Source of the DNA: Macrolepiota albuminosa
Lineage: Eukaryota; Basidiomycota; Agaricomycetes; Agaricales; Agaricaceae
Assembly: GCA_027475525.1 (NCBI GenBank)
Contig: JAMWFC010000081.1
Span: 62,001 to 126,000 of the forward strand
Reading direction: 5' to 3'
Length of the DNA stretch: 64,000 nucleotides
Numbering within the stretch: the first letter of the stretch is position 1; each line of letters begins with the position of its first letter. A program made the position numbers and the translations under genes. Positions 30,462 through 42,573 of the stretch are shown here, in pieces. The notes beneath the pieces were generated by a model that had not been told where the DNA came from, did not search any database, and saw only the letters and a list, made by a program, of their open reading frames with translations.

Positions 30462-33400
30462 CTATGCCTTCGTCGGCAGGGCAATCAGAGCATGATTATC
30501 AATTGAGATGCCTACAAAGGAGATCAATGTCTATTGAGGGTATTGAAAGGTCAACATACTACGAGTGGCGTTGGCAGTCTTGTAAATACCAATGAGTCGG
30601 TGGCTGAGTTCAAACATGTCGTTGCTGTTGGTGATGTCGTAAGCGACCTATCCTCAAGATCAGAAAGACGCACCGGAGGGAAATGATGATGAATTGCGCA
30701 TTCTTTGTTCGATCTTTGATGTAGTTCGCGACAATTGAGACATTCCGGAAATCAAGCGCAGCATCGATCTCGTCCATGAAGTAAAGAGGCGTGGGCTTAA
30801 GTGGTGTTAGCCTTGTTAGACTGGAAAAGAAAACGTCTGTGATGATTATATACCTTGAAAACATGAAGAGCGAAGACGAGAGCAAGGGAACTCAGAGTCT
30901 GTCATCCTGATGTCTAGCTGCTGTGCGTAAGCCTCCGAGATCGAGACTCACCTTTTCGCCTCCAGACAAATTGGAAATATTCTTCCAACTCTTCTTCGGG
31001 GGCATGACACTGAATATGATGCCCTCAGAGAAGGGATCCATGCTATCTACGAGCTCCAGCTCAGCATTTCCACCAAGCGTAATCATCTAGCAGAAACTGA
31101 ATGGCTTGAAAAGAAGAGCACCCAAACAGAAACGAACCTGATACATCTCCTTGAGCTTAAGCGAGATCGTGTTAAAACCGGACATGAACTCGTCTAGGCG
31201 TTGTTTTCTCAGACTGTCATACTTTTGTTTCTGACCATCACGTTCGGCAGTGACGCTGTCGAGGTCCTTAGCACGGTTTAGGAATTCTTCTTCTCGTTTC
31301 CGGTATTCCTTGAGGACACTCAAGTCAGGCTTTGCATTCTTGACCTTTTCTGTAATTTCCAGTTTAGAGATACCTGAAGATCAAATACAAAGTACTTGTA
31401 CAGACCATCGAGCACCTGTTCGTCTACTACCAAATCCCTTTTCTTGAATCGGGCAAGTTCTTCGGGTCGGTACACATATAGTTCTTGTGATGACACTTTG
31501 TCTTTGGTCTTGGACTTTGTAGGGCGAGATCCTTCTGGTTCATGTTTGACTTCATCTTCACCCTGTGTTTCGACTTCCGGTTGCTCGGAGACATTGGAAA
31601 CATCGGGAGTCTCCTCGCCGTTTTCATCTTCGTCATCATCGCTAGTGCTAATGTCAGAAGGGGAATATTTAACCTAGATGATATAACCATGTTTCTTACT
31701 CAATGACTTCAAGCCGAAGTTTATCGTGTTCGGTACGCCAATAGTCAATGGTCTTGTAGTTCTCCGCCTTCTCCTTCTCAGTGTCGCCGAGTTGTTGTTT
31801 AATCTCCAGCTTTTACACGGTCAGAATAATCCTTCAAAACTTGGAAGCGGGAACAACAAACCTCTTTTTTTCTGAACTCCGCGATTTCCTGATCCTTGAC
31901 ATCAACTTCCGCCTTGAGATTGTCAAGATCCTCTTTAGAACTATTCGCTGCGTCCTGCGCGTCGTCGACCTTGGCGCGCAATTGATTAACATAGGTAGTC
32001 AACTCCTCAAAAGTGCCATCAAGTTCTTCTAGTTCAGCCTCAGCTTCTTGGAAACCAACAGTATTACTCTGAATTGCCGTGTCATGTCTTGTCAAATCCT
32101 TAATCGCTTTGGCTTTCGCGACTTCGGCCTTGGTGATCTCGTCGTTCGCAAGGTTGATATGAAGCTTGATACCCTCGACCGTGGATTTTTGCTTGAGCAG
32201 ACGTGAACCTCCGATGTCAAGGATCTTTTGTTCGAGTTCCTTGATCGATGCCTCAACTCGCGCAGATTTAGCTTGAAGCCCCTCCAGTTCACCAGTTGAA
32301 GACACAATCTCGCCTTCGAGGGCCTTTAACCGGGACAAATCGCCTTTGCTGGGCCCAGCTCTAGCACTAAACAGGAGTGAGGCAAATGCACAAACACTAG
32401 CGAGAAGGAACACGTACTTAACATGTTGAACACGTTTCTCAGCTTCAGCAATCCTCTGCTTTGAATTCTCAATGTCAAGCCCCAGCTTCTGGAACGCAAG
32501 ATCGACCTGAGGGCCCGAGTTCCTAAGCCTGTCTAGTTCCTCCTCAGCAACCCTGAGTTCCTCCAAGGCCTGATCAAGGTGCTGTGAAGCATCTCGACTC
32601 TCGTGTTCGTACTTCCTGAGCACCTGCGGACTCACGGCGTCCGCCGCAAGCTTTGAGCTCATCGCACCACGCGCTGGTTGACTTCCACCCCCAGACATCG
32701 TACCTGACGTCTCAATGAGCTGTCCAGAGAGTGTGACGACCTTCCACCGCTTGGCACCATACGCGATACGATTCGCTTGATCCATGTCCTCCGCAACAAG
32801 CGTGTTACCAACTGCTTTATAGAATGCCGGAATGAACTTGGGATCTTTGGGTTGGATGAGATCAAAAAGTCTAGGAACATTTTCTGGCGTTGTGATCTTG
32901 GCCATAGCATTCGAGTTCGTGAGCTTTTCAAGGACCATGAAAGATGCACGACCAATGTTTTGGCTGCGGAGATACTCTATGCATGCTTGGCCTTGCTCTA
33001 CGCGGTCGACGATCATGTGATGCAAAGCCGGAGCAGCAGTTGAGACTGCGATGTCGTATTTATCCGGAATCGTACCAAGACTTCCAAGACGACCCTAAAC
33101 GTCAATTGGAAAAAAACGGCAGGTATTTGCACTCCATGACTTACGTGGAAGCCAGATACACGACCGGCGTCCTGGAGACGAGTCAAGGACTCCAAGACAC
33201 TGTTTCGCGAGCGGTTATCAGCTTGAGATGCCTTCGCTTCATCGACCTTCTGACGTGCGGAGCTGGCTTTCCTTCTGCATTCGTCGACGATGCATTGAGA
33301 TTCCTGGCCCGGGCGAATTAGTAACTGAATGGTTTCTCAAGGCGATGGATGACAATCACCTGGACCTTGCGCTCAGCAGCTTCGAGGTCACGCTGAATAT

Positions 33401-36107
33401 TAACCTTGGAATCCTTGAGCTTCTCGTACTCGCGAACCTATGCATATAAAGATAGGCTCAACATCAGATAGTTTTACAGAACGAAAGAATAACGGGAAAC
33501 TCACTTTGACAACATGATCGCTGTTCAAGCCCTGCAAAGTGTCCTGTGCTTCTTGACGCGCGACTTCAAGAGCCTCAGCCTTCTTCACAAGTGCATCTCG
33601 TTCACTAGAGGCGACGTCAATCTCAGCTTGCTTCGCGTTGATCTTAGCCGTCCAGGGCTGAAGCTCCTTCTGTTTAATCTCGATTTGGTCATGGAACACC
33701 TGTGTCTTGTCTGGATAGCTACGTCAAGGAAGCAAATACACCAATGAAAGGAAAATCACCTCTAAGGCTATCACGAATGCCCTCTAAGGCTTTCTCCTCC
33801 TCAACCAACTGAGATTCATAACTGTCAACCTTTTTCTTTTCTCGCTCGATTTTCTCCGTGTACTCTTCCGCGTCACGGACTGCTTTCGCTTTTGCATTAG
33901 TGTCCTATCTAGAAGTATTAATAAACTTCAAAAACAAAACATCATCCTTATGACTCACGTCCTGAAGCGCCTTCCTCAGTTTCTTTGCCTTGCTTGCCGC
34001 GTGTTTTCGACGTTCTTGAAGTCCAACTTCTTCCTTCTCGCGTGTTGCAAGTTCTTGGGCCGCCACGGCAGCAGCGGCAGCAACTTCCTATCGTGACGTC
34101 AGCATGAAAAGGATCGAATAGCGCATAAAACTATAGACTTACAGCATAAGCAGCCTCACGATCTTTGTAATGCTTCTGAAGTTGCTCAAGGTGATCTATA
34201 TCATCTTGATGACGCTTAGTCTCCTCCTCCAACTCTTTCGATAATTTAACCTGTAGTTAAGACGTGAGCATAGAGCATACGGTTACATAAAACCACACCC
34301 ACAATATTCCTATCGAACTCCGCTTCATTGTTGAAACACTTCCATAAGATCCATTGCCAGAGACGAGATTTGGCACGAACAAGCTCGTTCTTAAGCCTGA
34401 GGAAATCTTCCGCCTCTTTCTTCTGAGCCTCCAGCGCTGCCTTCTCCTTCTCGACGATTCGAAGGCGATTGAGCTTCACCATGCGATCCTCCTGTAGACG
34501 TTCCATCTCCACAAGCGACTCGTCGATAGGTTGTTTGAATCTTGATGTACCTATAATGTCTTCCAAGTACTCAAGGAGGCCGTCCTCATGCTCATTGGTA
34601 GCTTTAGGTTTCATCTGCGCAATTGATTCTACTTCACCCTGCATCATAGACGATTAGTTTGGTCAAAAGACAAATAGAGATAGAAGTACCTGGAGGATGA
34701 GGAAACGGTTGTGATCCAAATCGATTCCACGGCCTTTAAGCAGGGCTTGTACCTCAGTGTATGTGCTCGACTTGCCGTTGATTGTGTATCGGCTGGAATT
34801 ATTCTTGAAAGCCTGACGTGTGACAACGAGCTGAGATCCCGAGACGATTTCGAAGTCGTCTGGGCCAGGCTATATAAGTGTCGTCAAGTTGAACTGACAG
34901 GAGCGTGAGGTCCAAAGTTTACGTACCAAGTCGATGATCTCGCGGAAGTGAACTTCGACACTGCAGTCGTCGAGGTGAGGATATCTTGCAGAGTTGTGAA
35001 TGAGCTCTGAGAGTTTACCCTGACGCATTTTCGAGGCGCGATAGCCAAAAACGAAGAGCAGAGCGTCAATGGTATTAGACTTTCCGGAACCGTTGGGGCC
35101 GACGATGGAAGAGAAAGACTAAGTATAGACGCGTCGTAAGTTGATAAATAGCTGTCACAAAAGTCGTTCACCTTGTGAAATGGTCCTATCTCCTGTCGTC
35201 CAGCGTAACTCTTGAAATTCACAAGAGCCATCTTATGGATGACCAGACGAGGCTTAGGACCAGCTGGTTCCTCATGTATGACTTGCGGTAGACTAGAGGA
35301 AACTGTTATGGGAGGGGGATCAAACAAGGAAGTTTCCTCTTCCTCTTCCTCCTGTGCTAAAGCATCTGGTTGCACCTCGGCTGTCTCGTTCGTCGCTTGT
35401 CCAGGTGCTTCCTCTTGCCCGCCCACTTGTACTTGTCCATTACCACTCTCCTGGTCGGTTTCGACTAACTGCGACGTAAACTTTTGAGACCGGGATGGTT
35501 GAGCCACTTTCCTAGAAGCCACAGTTTTCCGCGATTTAGGTTTGAGCTGAGGCTCGTCGTCTGATTTTTTCATGACATCATTATCCTCAGTCTTCAGCTT
35601 CATAGTTTCCTCTTCATCCCCCTCCTCCTCCATAGCTTCTTCTTCTGGAGCAGGTACTGGTGCAGCACGCGACGATCGGCCCGAGCGAGTCGAGGAAGGA
35701 CGATTGCGATTGGCCGAGAGCGGTTTGTCCCGTTTCGCCAAAGATGCCGTTCGACGCGTCCTCGGCTTTTTTTCCTCTTCAAGCTCGCTGTCCTTATCCT
35801 CCTGAGGCTCCAGTGACGGACGGACCTTTTTCACTGGCGGCACAGATTCAGCTCCCTCTTCATCGTCCGTCTCAGCCACATCAGGTAATGACCCTCTCGA
35901 CTGCGTTGATGTATGACGCCTCTCTGTAACAGCTACGGGTTTCGTTGATGTTGGTCTTCGCGTTCTAGATGGGGGTTTCGCGACTTCCGTCTGCTTTTCT
36001 ACGTTTGGTTCAGCCGTCTGGCCTCTCTTTCGCTTCGATGGAAGTGAAGACGCTTCTGTAGGTTCTACTGAGGCCCTCGTGGAGCGCGATGACCTTCTAG
36101 GCGGCAT
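30462..36107 (-). CDS. SMC4: condensin subunit SMC4
   Basis: Twenty exons give 1543 aa: 35172-36107, 34927-35118, 34690-34869, 34303-34638, 34143-34250, 33959-34087, 33760-33904, 33505-33710, 33360-33437, 33145-33303, 32418-33094, 31862-32366, 31700-31809, 31406-31647, 31138-31349, 30952-31086, 30854-30898, 30674-30795, 30560-30624, 30462-30511. The first 290 residues are charged and disordered. Walker A (GPNGSGKSN) lies near 319. Two coiled coils flank a hinge at about 815-1000 (GFHGRLGSLG...VDRVEQGQACIEYL). Near the end come the signature LSGGEK (about 1445) and Walker B (LYFMDEIDAALD, about 1470). QMITLGGNAELELVDS and FSVMPPKKSWK mark it as SMC4 rather than other SMC proteins. With SMC2 it forms the ATPase of condensin, which compacts chromosomes. 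Exon 14 edges rest on frame and branch-point logic. Confidence 0.95.
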
Positions 36108-36392
36108 CTTGCACAATATTGAGGGCGTACTTAAAGAAAACAACGAGCACGAACGCGTGCCGTCACACTGTCACAGCTAAGTTGATTATCACGCGGTCAA
36201 AAATATTAAACATATCTATTTCGTGGGTTGGTCACTTGTTCCAAGGCTCTTTCCGAAGTTATAAAGGCGCTTGTCTGGTGTCCTTATGTCCATGTCCGTT
36301 CCAGATCTTTCCAACTGATTATAATACTTTGTTTCTACATACTGGATACCTTGCCGTTTAGTTTCGCCCACCGTAGCGTAGCGTAGCTGACC
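36108..36392. promoter_or_regulatory. shared divergent promoter interval SMC4/RdRP
   Basis: Only 285 bp separate the two start codons, so both promoters must fit here. No obvious TATA box or repeated operator was seen. Confidence 0.5.
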
Positions 36393-39300
36393 ATGACCTC
36401 TCAAGTAAGTCCCAACCCACTCATTGTAGTGATAATCGCCATATATGATTGAATTGGCACGTCAACAAAGAGCGATTACGATGATTACCTCTCTGGATCT
36501 GAAGTGAAAGTGGACGAAGAAACACGGAAGGTTTGCGATGCTGTTGGTATGTCCGTAACTTACCTCTAGTTAGCATCGACTAAGTGAGTAATCAGAATCA
36601 GAGAATTCACCCAGGAAGGCATTGAGGTCCTTAAGGTCCTTCTCGAGTTTCAAACAGAAAACATCTTCTTTAGACTCGAACAGTCCGAGAGCAACTGCTG
36701 GATGTATGTTGACTTTTGACCTGAATTTCGAGTCTGCTGAAGTCCGTCTGCGTAGTATCGTATACAGCCTCTTGGCCTCCGTACGAAATGAAGACTCCCT
36801 CCAAAAAGCGTATTGCTGAGCCATGCACACCAGGGGCTCGCAGAAGCGCTGTCCGCAAGGCTTTTGACTCGTTGGGCCTCGAATGTAGGCGCTTATCATC
36901 ATATGTACCCTTAAATAATTTTTTCTACTGTTCACTAGCTCCTTTAGGATCCAATGTCCCCAAAAAACCTGTTCGCGGAGGATCTGTTAGTCCTTCTAAG
37001 GACAAAGTTAGTGGTTTTAGAGAACAGAGTTAATTAATCTAGTAATCTTATTCTTATAGACTGCGCGTACAGTGGTTCTGGTGGGCGATTCAGATGTTGA
37101 AGACGCGATAGACAGTATGTCCTTGTTCCTTCGTCTTGCTGTTCCATGACATTGATTGTGAGGATCACTAGTTGAGTCATGTGCGTTTACATGTTTCATC
37201 GTCACATATGACACATCATTCTGATGGAGGCGAGGCGCCTTATAGGTCCAACTGACACTGAATCAGTATCTTCAATCGGTCACTCGCCTCATGCAGTCCA
37301 AAATTCTCTATCATCTATTGGGTCTGATTGGGAAAGGGTTGGATCTTTTTCCTCTTTTAACATGAAGGAACCTACTGCTGGAAGTTCAAGCAGTTCTCCT
37401 TCTAAATACCGCAAGCTCTCGGACGTAAAAGAGCCAGTTCCTTCTTCCAACCATGACCTGTCATCCACCATAACTTCGAAACCCATACCCGTCAAGGACG
37501 TCTTCAACCCGGATGCACCACAAAACATTGGTTGGAGCACCTCCTTGAAGAACTTTCTTGATGGTCCACTTGGAATAGATTTGGAGGTACAAATCATCGC
37601 GCATGATCAGCATGTTGTAAGTTGTATGGACCATCAGAAGCTATCGTGGGGTGTACAGTATGAGATTGCTCGCGGTATTACGGAGGGAAACTGGTCGTGG
37701 GCCACTGTCGAGGAAAAGGTTCCTCAACTCCATGGATCCAACAGTGAGATTGCATGGAGAGTCAAAAGTATCATGTTAGATAAAGCCCAGCCTCCATCGG
37801 CCTCTCACTCTGTATGGTATGCCTCGTTTATTTATTTTTTCATGCTTCCTCCTCAACTTAATTTCTCCTAGGCAAGAACTTGACCGTGAGCAGGATGCTA
37901 TCATGGAGGACAAGGGATGTGGATTGGGCCCAATAGGCTATGAAGGTAGCGAGAACGACTGGTACGGTGGGCAAGTCCAACAAACCGCGAAACTTATCGG
38001 TGACAAAGGCTGCTATCGCATTCGCCTCGAACCAATAGAGAAAAAACGCTCTTATCGACTCGCCCGGTTCCTTGGCTCTCGGAGGATCCTGCAGCTGAGG
38101 ATACCAAAAGATTTGATTTATAAAGAGAACAAGCAGTTGAAGAAATTCCTGCAACACAAGTTCGTGCTTTGTGGTCGCATCTTTGTGCCGTTATTTGCGA
38201 AGGATCATGCTGTGTATCTTGTCGAGACGACTGAGAATTACGAACGAATGGCAGCTGATTGGGCTGGCGATCAGTTTCGGATGTCGTTCAAAGATATCAT
38301 TAATTGGCACAATCCTTTGCTCTTCAATGCAAACCAGGTTTGTTGTACCTTTGATTCTCTTAGATGTCATTAATATTCTCTTCTAAAGCCCATAAAGAAA
38401 TACGCCACGCGTTTCGCTTTGGCGTTTTCTACTTCAATTCCGGTCCTTGAGTTCAAATCGGAAAACATATTCCCTCTTCCCGACGAAAGTGAGTCTGCTT
38501 TCAGTTCAACCTATATTGAAATTCACATGTGTAACTAGCCGATACTTGGCTTAAATCTGGAAAGCCCCCCGCTGAGTATATTAAAACGGACGGCTGTGGT
38601 TTTATCAATGAAACCGCGTTGAAAATCATTGCACGCGTCCTCAGCTATCACGGTTACCCTGTTGCTGTCCAAGGTCGTGTATTTGGAGCGAAAGGCCTCT
38701 GGATTCTACACCCGACAGATAGGAGCACCGAGGCCAAAATCTGGATCCGCCCCTCCCAGCGGAAAATCGAATATCGGCTTCCCGTACATCGCTCTCATTT
38801 CATATTTGATTTGCTTAAGGTTTCTAAAACCGAGTCGTCGGTCAACCTTTCACAACAGAGCATTATAAACTTGTCGAACAATGGTGTCTCTGATATCACA
38901 TTGATTGACATAATGAAGAAAGCGTTGATTGAGGAGGTGAGACCATTGATGAAATGGCAAGGTCCTCAGGCAATGGAGATCCTTTGGAATTTCATCGATC
39001 GGATGAGTAGCGTCTCGAGGACAAGGTATGCAAGGGTGGCTACAAGTATGAGTCGTGCGTTGGGATTGAGTGGCCAGGATTGGAAAGTGGAGGAAATCGA
39101 TATTGAGAGAAATGATGATCCTCCTAATGAAAGCAAGGCAACTACTGACGCCTACACCGGCCGCGCTAATAGCAAAGGTATGGTTGAGCGTTTTTTCATC
39201 TCCTTGTTTCTCTCTCACACAAAAACAATGGTCATAGCACCTCTGACGCTCTCCGAGTACGTCATGGAATTATTACAAGCTGGGTTCCATCCGGAGGACA

Positions 39301-41076
39301 TGACGCTTCTCATGGATAAGATTCGATATCTTGTCGACACGACTATCAAATCTATCGTTGACAGGTTTTCCTTGCCTTTGTCAGAATCTTTGAGTGCCTT
39401 CATCGTTCCTGGTTCGTCGATTGTCCTTTGTTGCGGATATTGTCGTCAATTCAACTAGATCCTCTCGGTGTCTTGAACGAGGGAGAGGTTTATTATCGTT
39501 CTTCCGTTCCCATTGCCGATTCAGAGACCCATGACGTTTTCAGTACACTAACTGGGAATGTTCTTGTACGTCAAGATCTTTGTTTGATCAACTTACTGAT
39601 TGATATGTCTACCTTAGCTTGGGAGGTAAGATTGCCACTGTAAACCGTTCATTCATCAGTGCTTAGTCAAATCGAGGTACCCGGTTCGTCTAGCTTCGGA
39701 TATCCAAAAGGCAAATTTTCTCCAGTCAATTATCAACTAATGTAGACTCAATACTTTTTATGCAGGTCACGGCTGTAGACCGCCCAGAGCTCTCTCGTTG
39801 GGTGGATGTCCTAATTGTTTCCACTAAGGGTGAAAAAAGCTTTGCAAGTATGCTCTCTGGTGGCGGTGAGTATTGATTATCTATCTTCAATTTTCATGAC
39901 TAATAACGAGTTAAAACAGATTATGACGGCGGTAAGCATAATTCTGCATCGTCTTAGGCCTTTAATCGCTTCCTCTAGATACGGTGTTCATCTTGTTCTC
40001 AAGCGGCCTTCTAGAGGATTTTAAAAACAAGCCGGTGAAGCCTATCCCACCGAATTTCATGAATGACAACTTTCAAAAACATCCGGAACGGGTAGAGCAG
40101 TTTGCCGAGCGCGTTTCTAATATGGCTTCCCAGGACGCGCAGAGAGCTTTTGCAGACATCATAATGTTTGGTATCGACGATACAAAATTTGGCCTTTATT
40201 CGAATTGGCAAGATTATGCGGTTTATAAATATGGGTATGAAGACCCACGCTCGGAACGTCTGGCATACATGTAAGACATTTGCCCAAGTCATCATAACGT
40301 TCTTGACCGTTTACACCAGTTTTAATGTACTCCTGGACTCCAGCAAAACCGGAGATTCTCTCAATCCCGATATTTTCGAGAAAGACCAAAAGCAATTCGG
40401 CAAAAGCATCCCGGAATCTCAGCCGTCGGGTACAGGAACGCCTTATATTTTCCATACATTGCGGTGTGCCGGTAAGGCTGCTGGCGATGACCTTCTCCGC
40501 GAATACGATGGATTATATGATGAATTGAAGGGACCAGCCCGGGAAGTCAAAGACAATGTACTTCTGGAACCGTACAATTCTGCCGCTGACAGGGTCAACC
40601 AGCTTGTTGATCAGTGCAGAATGCCGGGTTGCCCCATTTTCATTGAGAAACTTTCCTCGACACTTACAGAAGAGCTTAAACGCATTCGAGAGTGCGTTGA
40701 CGATGCTCATTCTGCTTATTCGCGCGTGCTCGCAGACCTCAAGCATACACAGTCGGCATCGCCCACTAAGAAGATATCGAAAGCCAAAAAGGTTCAACAG
40801 CGCAAATCTGATCCCAAGATGCACGTCTACGAATTGTATGATCGTCCGGTCAAAGATATCTTGATCTTCCAGAACGTGAATGAAATTAAAGCATCATTTG
40901 CCTACCAGCTCAACTCTAGTTTTGGCTTTGATGTAGCCTTCCGGGAGCTATGCACCATGAAAGCTAAGTCTTCTCCTCATGGCATTGCGCCGATTACACG
41001 GTCCTTCGATGAAGCCAAAACCATTCCATCGACCTACGTCAGGGCTGTTACCCGACTTGCTGTAACCAATGCATAG
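36393..41076 (+). CDS. RNA-dependent RNA polymerase (RNA silencing)
   Basis: The exon chain is 36393-36404, 36471-36546, 36596-36703, 36756-36884, 36939-37006, 37060-37114, 37246-37816, 37872-38337, 38389-38488, 38539-39177, 39238-39411, 39459-39565, 39618-39625, 39667-39724, 39766-39865, 39920-39931, 39979-40270, 40320-41076, giving about 1239 aa. The first 130 residues are Ser/Arg/Lys-rich. The RdRP domain begins near WGVQYEIARGITEGNWSW and includes PDPLGVLNEGEVY, AVDRPELSRWVDVLIVSTKG and the catalytic GGDYDGD (about 885-891). Such enzymes make double-stranded RNA from aberrant transcripts for Dicer (QDE-1/Rdp1 type). The 131-nt intron before 37246 may hide an 18-nt exon, and the 8-nt exon at 39618 is only supported by frame. 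Around that point the family's usual NPC-x-P motif is not evident. Confidence 0.88.
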
Positions 41077-42573
41077 CTCGTCACAGGTGATCTTTTGTAG
41101 GCTGCATATGGTACCTTCGAACTCATATTTGTCTCATGATTTTCGTTTGACTGATTTACGAGCATTCTGTGTAACTACAGCATCTTTCTCCCTTTGTGTT
41201 TGTTCTGTTTCTTGGTTGCGCTACACCCCCTTTGGATACCGGTATCTGCATTACATGATCTGGTACAAAACACATTCTTGCGTCCTATAGGATGGTGCCG
41301 ATGAATCTTCTTACATCAAGCTTCCTCAAGAACAAGACTAATCAATCATTGTTGGCTTTACAAAAACATCGGCAAATCCTCGAACATAATTTCTCATCCT
41401 TCAAGATACTGATTATCGGGAAATGGAGAAGCACTGACTGGTAATTGGTCTTCCGAGATCTCCCACAACGGAATCTGGTTCAGCTTGTGCATAGTCTCTT
41501 GTCAAATTCGGCGGTGTAGTTCGCTGGGTTCGAGATCTCCCACAACGGAATCTGGTTCAGCTTGTGCATAGTCTCTTGTCAAATTCGGCGGTGTAGTTCG
41601 CTGGGTTCAACAGATGGGGAAGGGAAATGACCAGCAGGAGTGACGAGATGTGCAGCAATACCCAACAAATTGGGGCTCAAGAGAAAATAGGGCAACCGTT
41701 ATGCGAGGGCCTTCAGAGATGTTCGACATCGATGGCAGTTGTCAATAGCAACTGACTCACTTCAAGTCGAACCTACAAATCTTGCGTTTCTTCTTTCTGA
41801 CCACATTGTGACGAGATGCGAGTCCCCAAGCCAGAGGGAAGTGTGGCAGGAGGCTAAAAGCTGTGGGAGAGAAAATAAGCACAAGGTATGAACCAGTCCT
41901 GGGAACAATACAAGTGGCGGCCTCAACAGCAGAATCACGTAACGGCGAGGGAAAGATTCTCACGGGAATCCTGACGATCGAATCAGCACATTTTATCTGG
42001 AAGATAAGGTTCCAGCGAGTAATCTCGAATTTTCAAATAACCCGTTCTCACACGAGAAATCCTGAAGAGATGGGAATGATCGACCGACTATCTATGGATC
42101 AGGCCTAACAAACACGAAGTATGGGCATACGGCAACCCGTAAGAAAGTGGTCCTTCAGGGTAGGCATGCTCAAAATGAATAGACTTCCCGTCGAGTGGAC
42201 GGAGGTCCTCGGGATTTTAGTGGGTATAGGACCCAGGGCGAGGATGAAGATGATGGAGTAGGGTAGTAGTCCAGGAGAACACTGACTGGAAAGACCCTGA
42301 GTCCCACACCACGTACGTAATGCATTTTCCTGGAGGTGGATAAAAGCCACATTTCTACTCACCCCCCGTGATAACAGCGGGCGCTAGAGACGACTCTGGC
42401 GTCGGCCATGTCGTCACACCGAACGCTACACAAAAAAAGGCTAATCCCGAAAGCCAAACAACGCCGCAGGAAAGCGAAGTCGAGGATTAGTGAAGTATTA
42501 TAATTCCCAGCTCGGTATTTTCAAAAAAAAGATACTTTGGAGGGCAATTACATAAACCTTTCCTCATTGCTTT
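41077..42573. other. intergenic, contains a tandem duplication
   Basis: No convincing coding sequence. The 3' ends of the RdRP and TPR genes converge here. The only structure seen is the 77-bp tandem duplication listed separately. Confidence 0.5.
41454..41608. repeat. perfect 77-bp tandem duplication, intergenic
   Basis: Bases from 41454 repeat from 41531 with period 77; the match runs 78 bases because the next base agrees by chance. It starts CGAGATCTCCCACAACG. Period and perfection equal those of the duplication in pol. Confidence 0.95.

Noticed and set aside
31427..31690. Basic 87-codon frame at SMC4 exon 14
   Set aside because: It results from a 26-nt intron choice in the wrong phase. 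A 52-nt intron with a normal branch point gives the acidic SMC4 reading.
36570..36935. Minus-strand 121-codon frame opposite the RdRP 5' exons
   Set aside because: The plus strand gives a chain of in-frame exons with GTATGT/GTAGG donors leading into a recognised RdRP; the minus frame has no such support.
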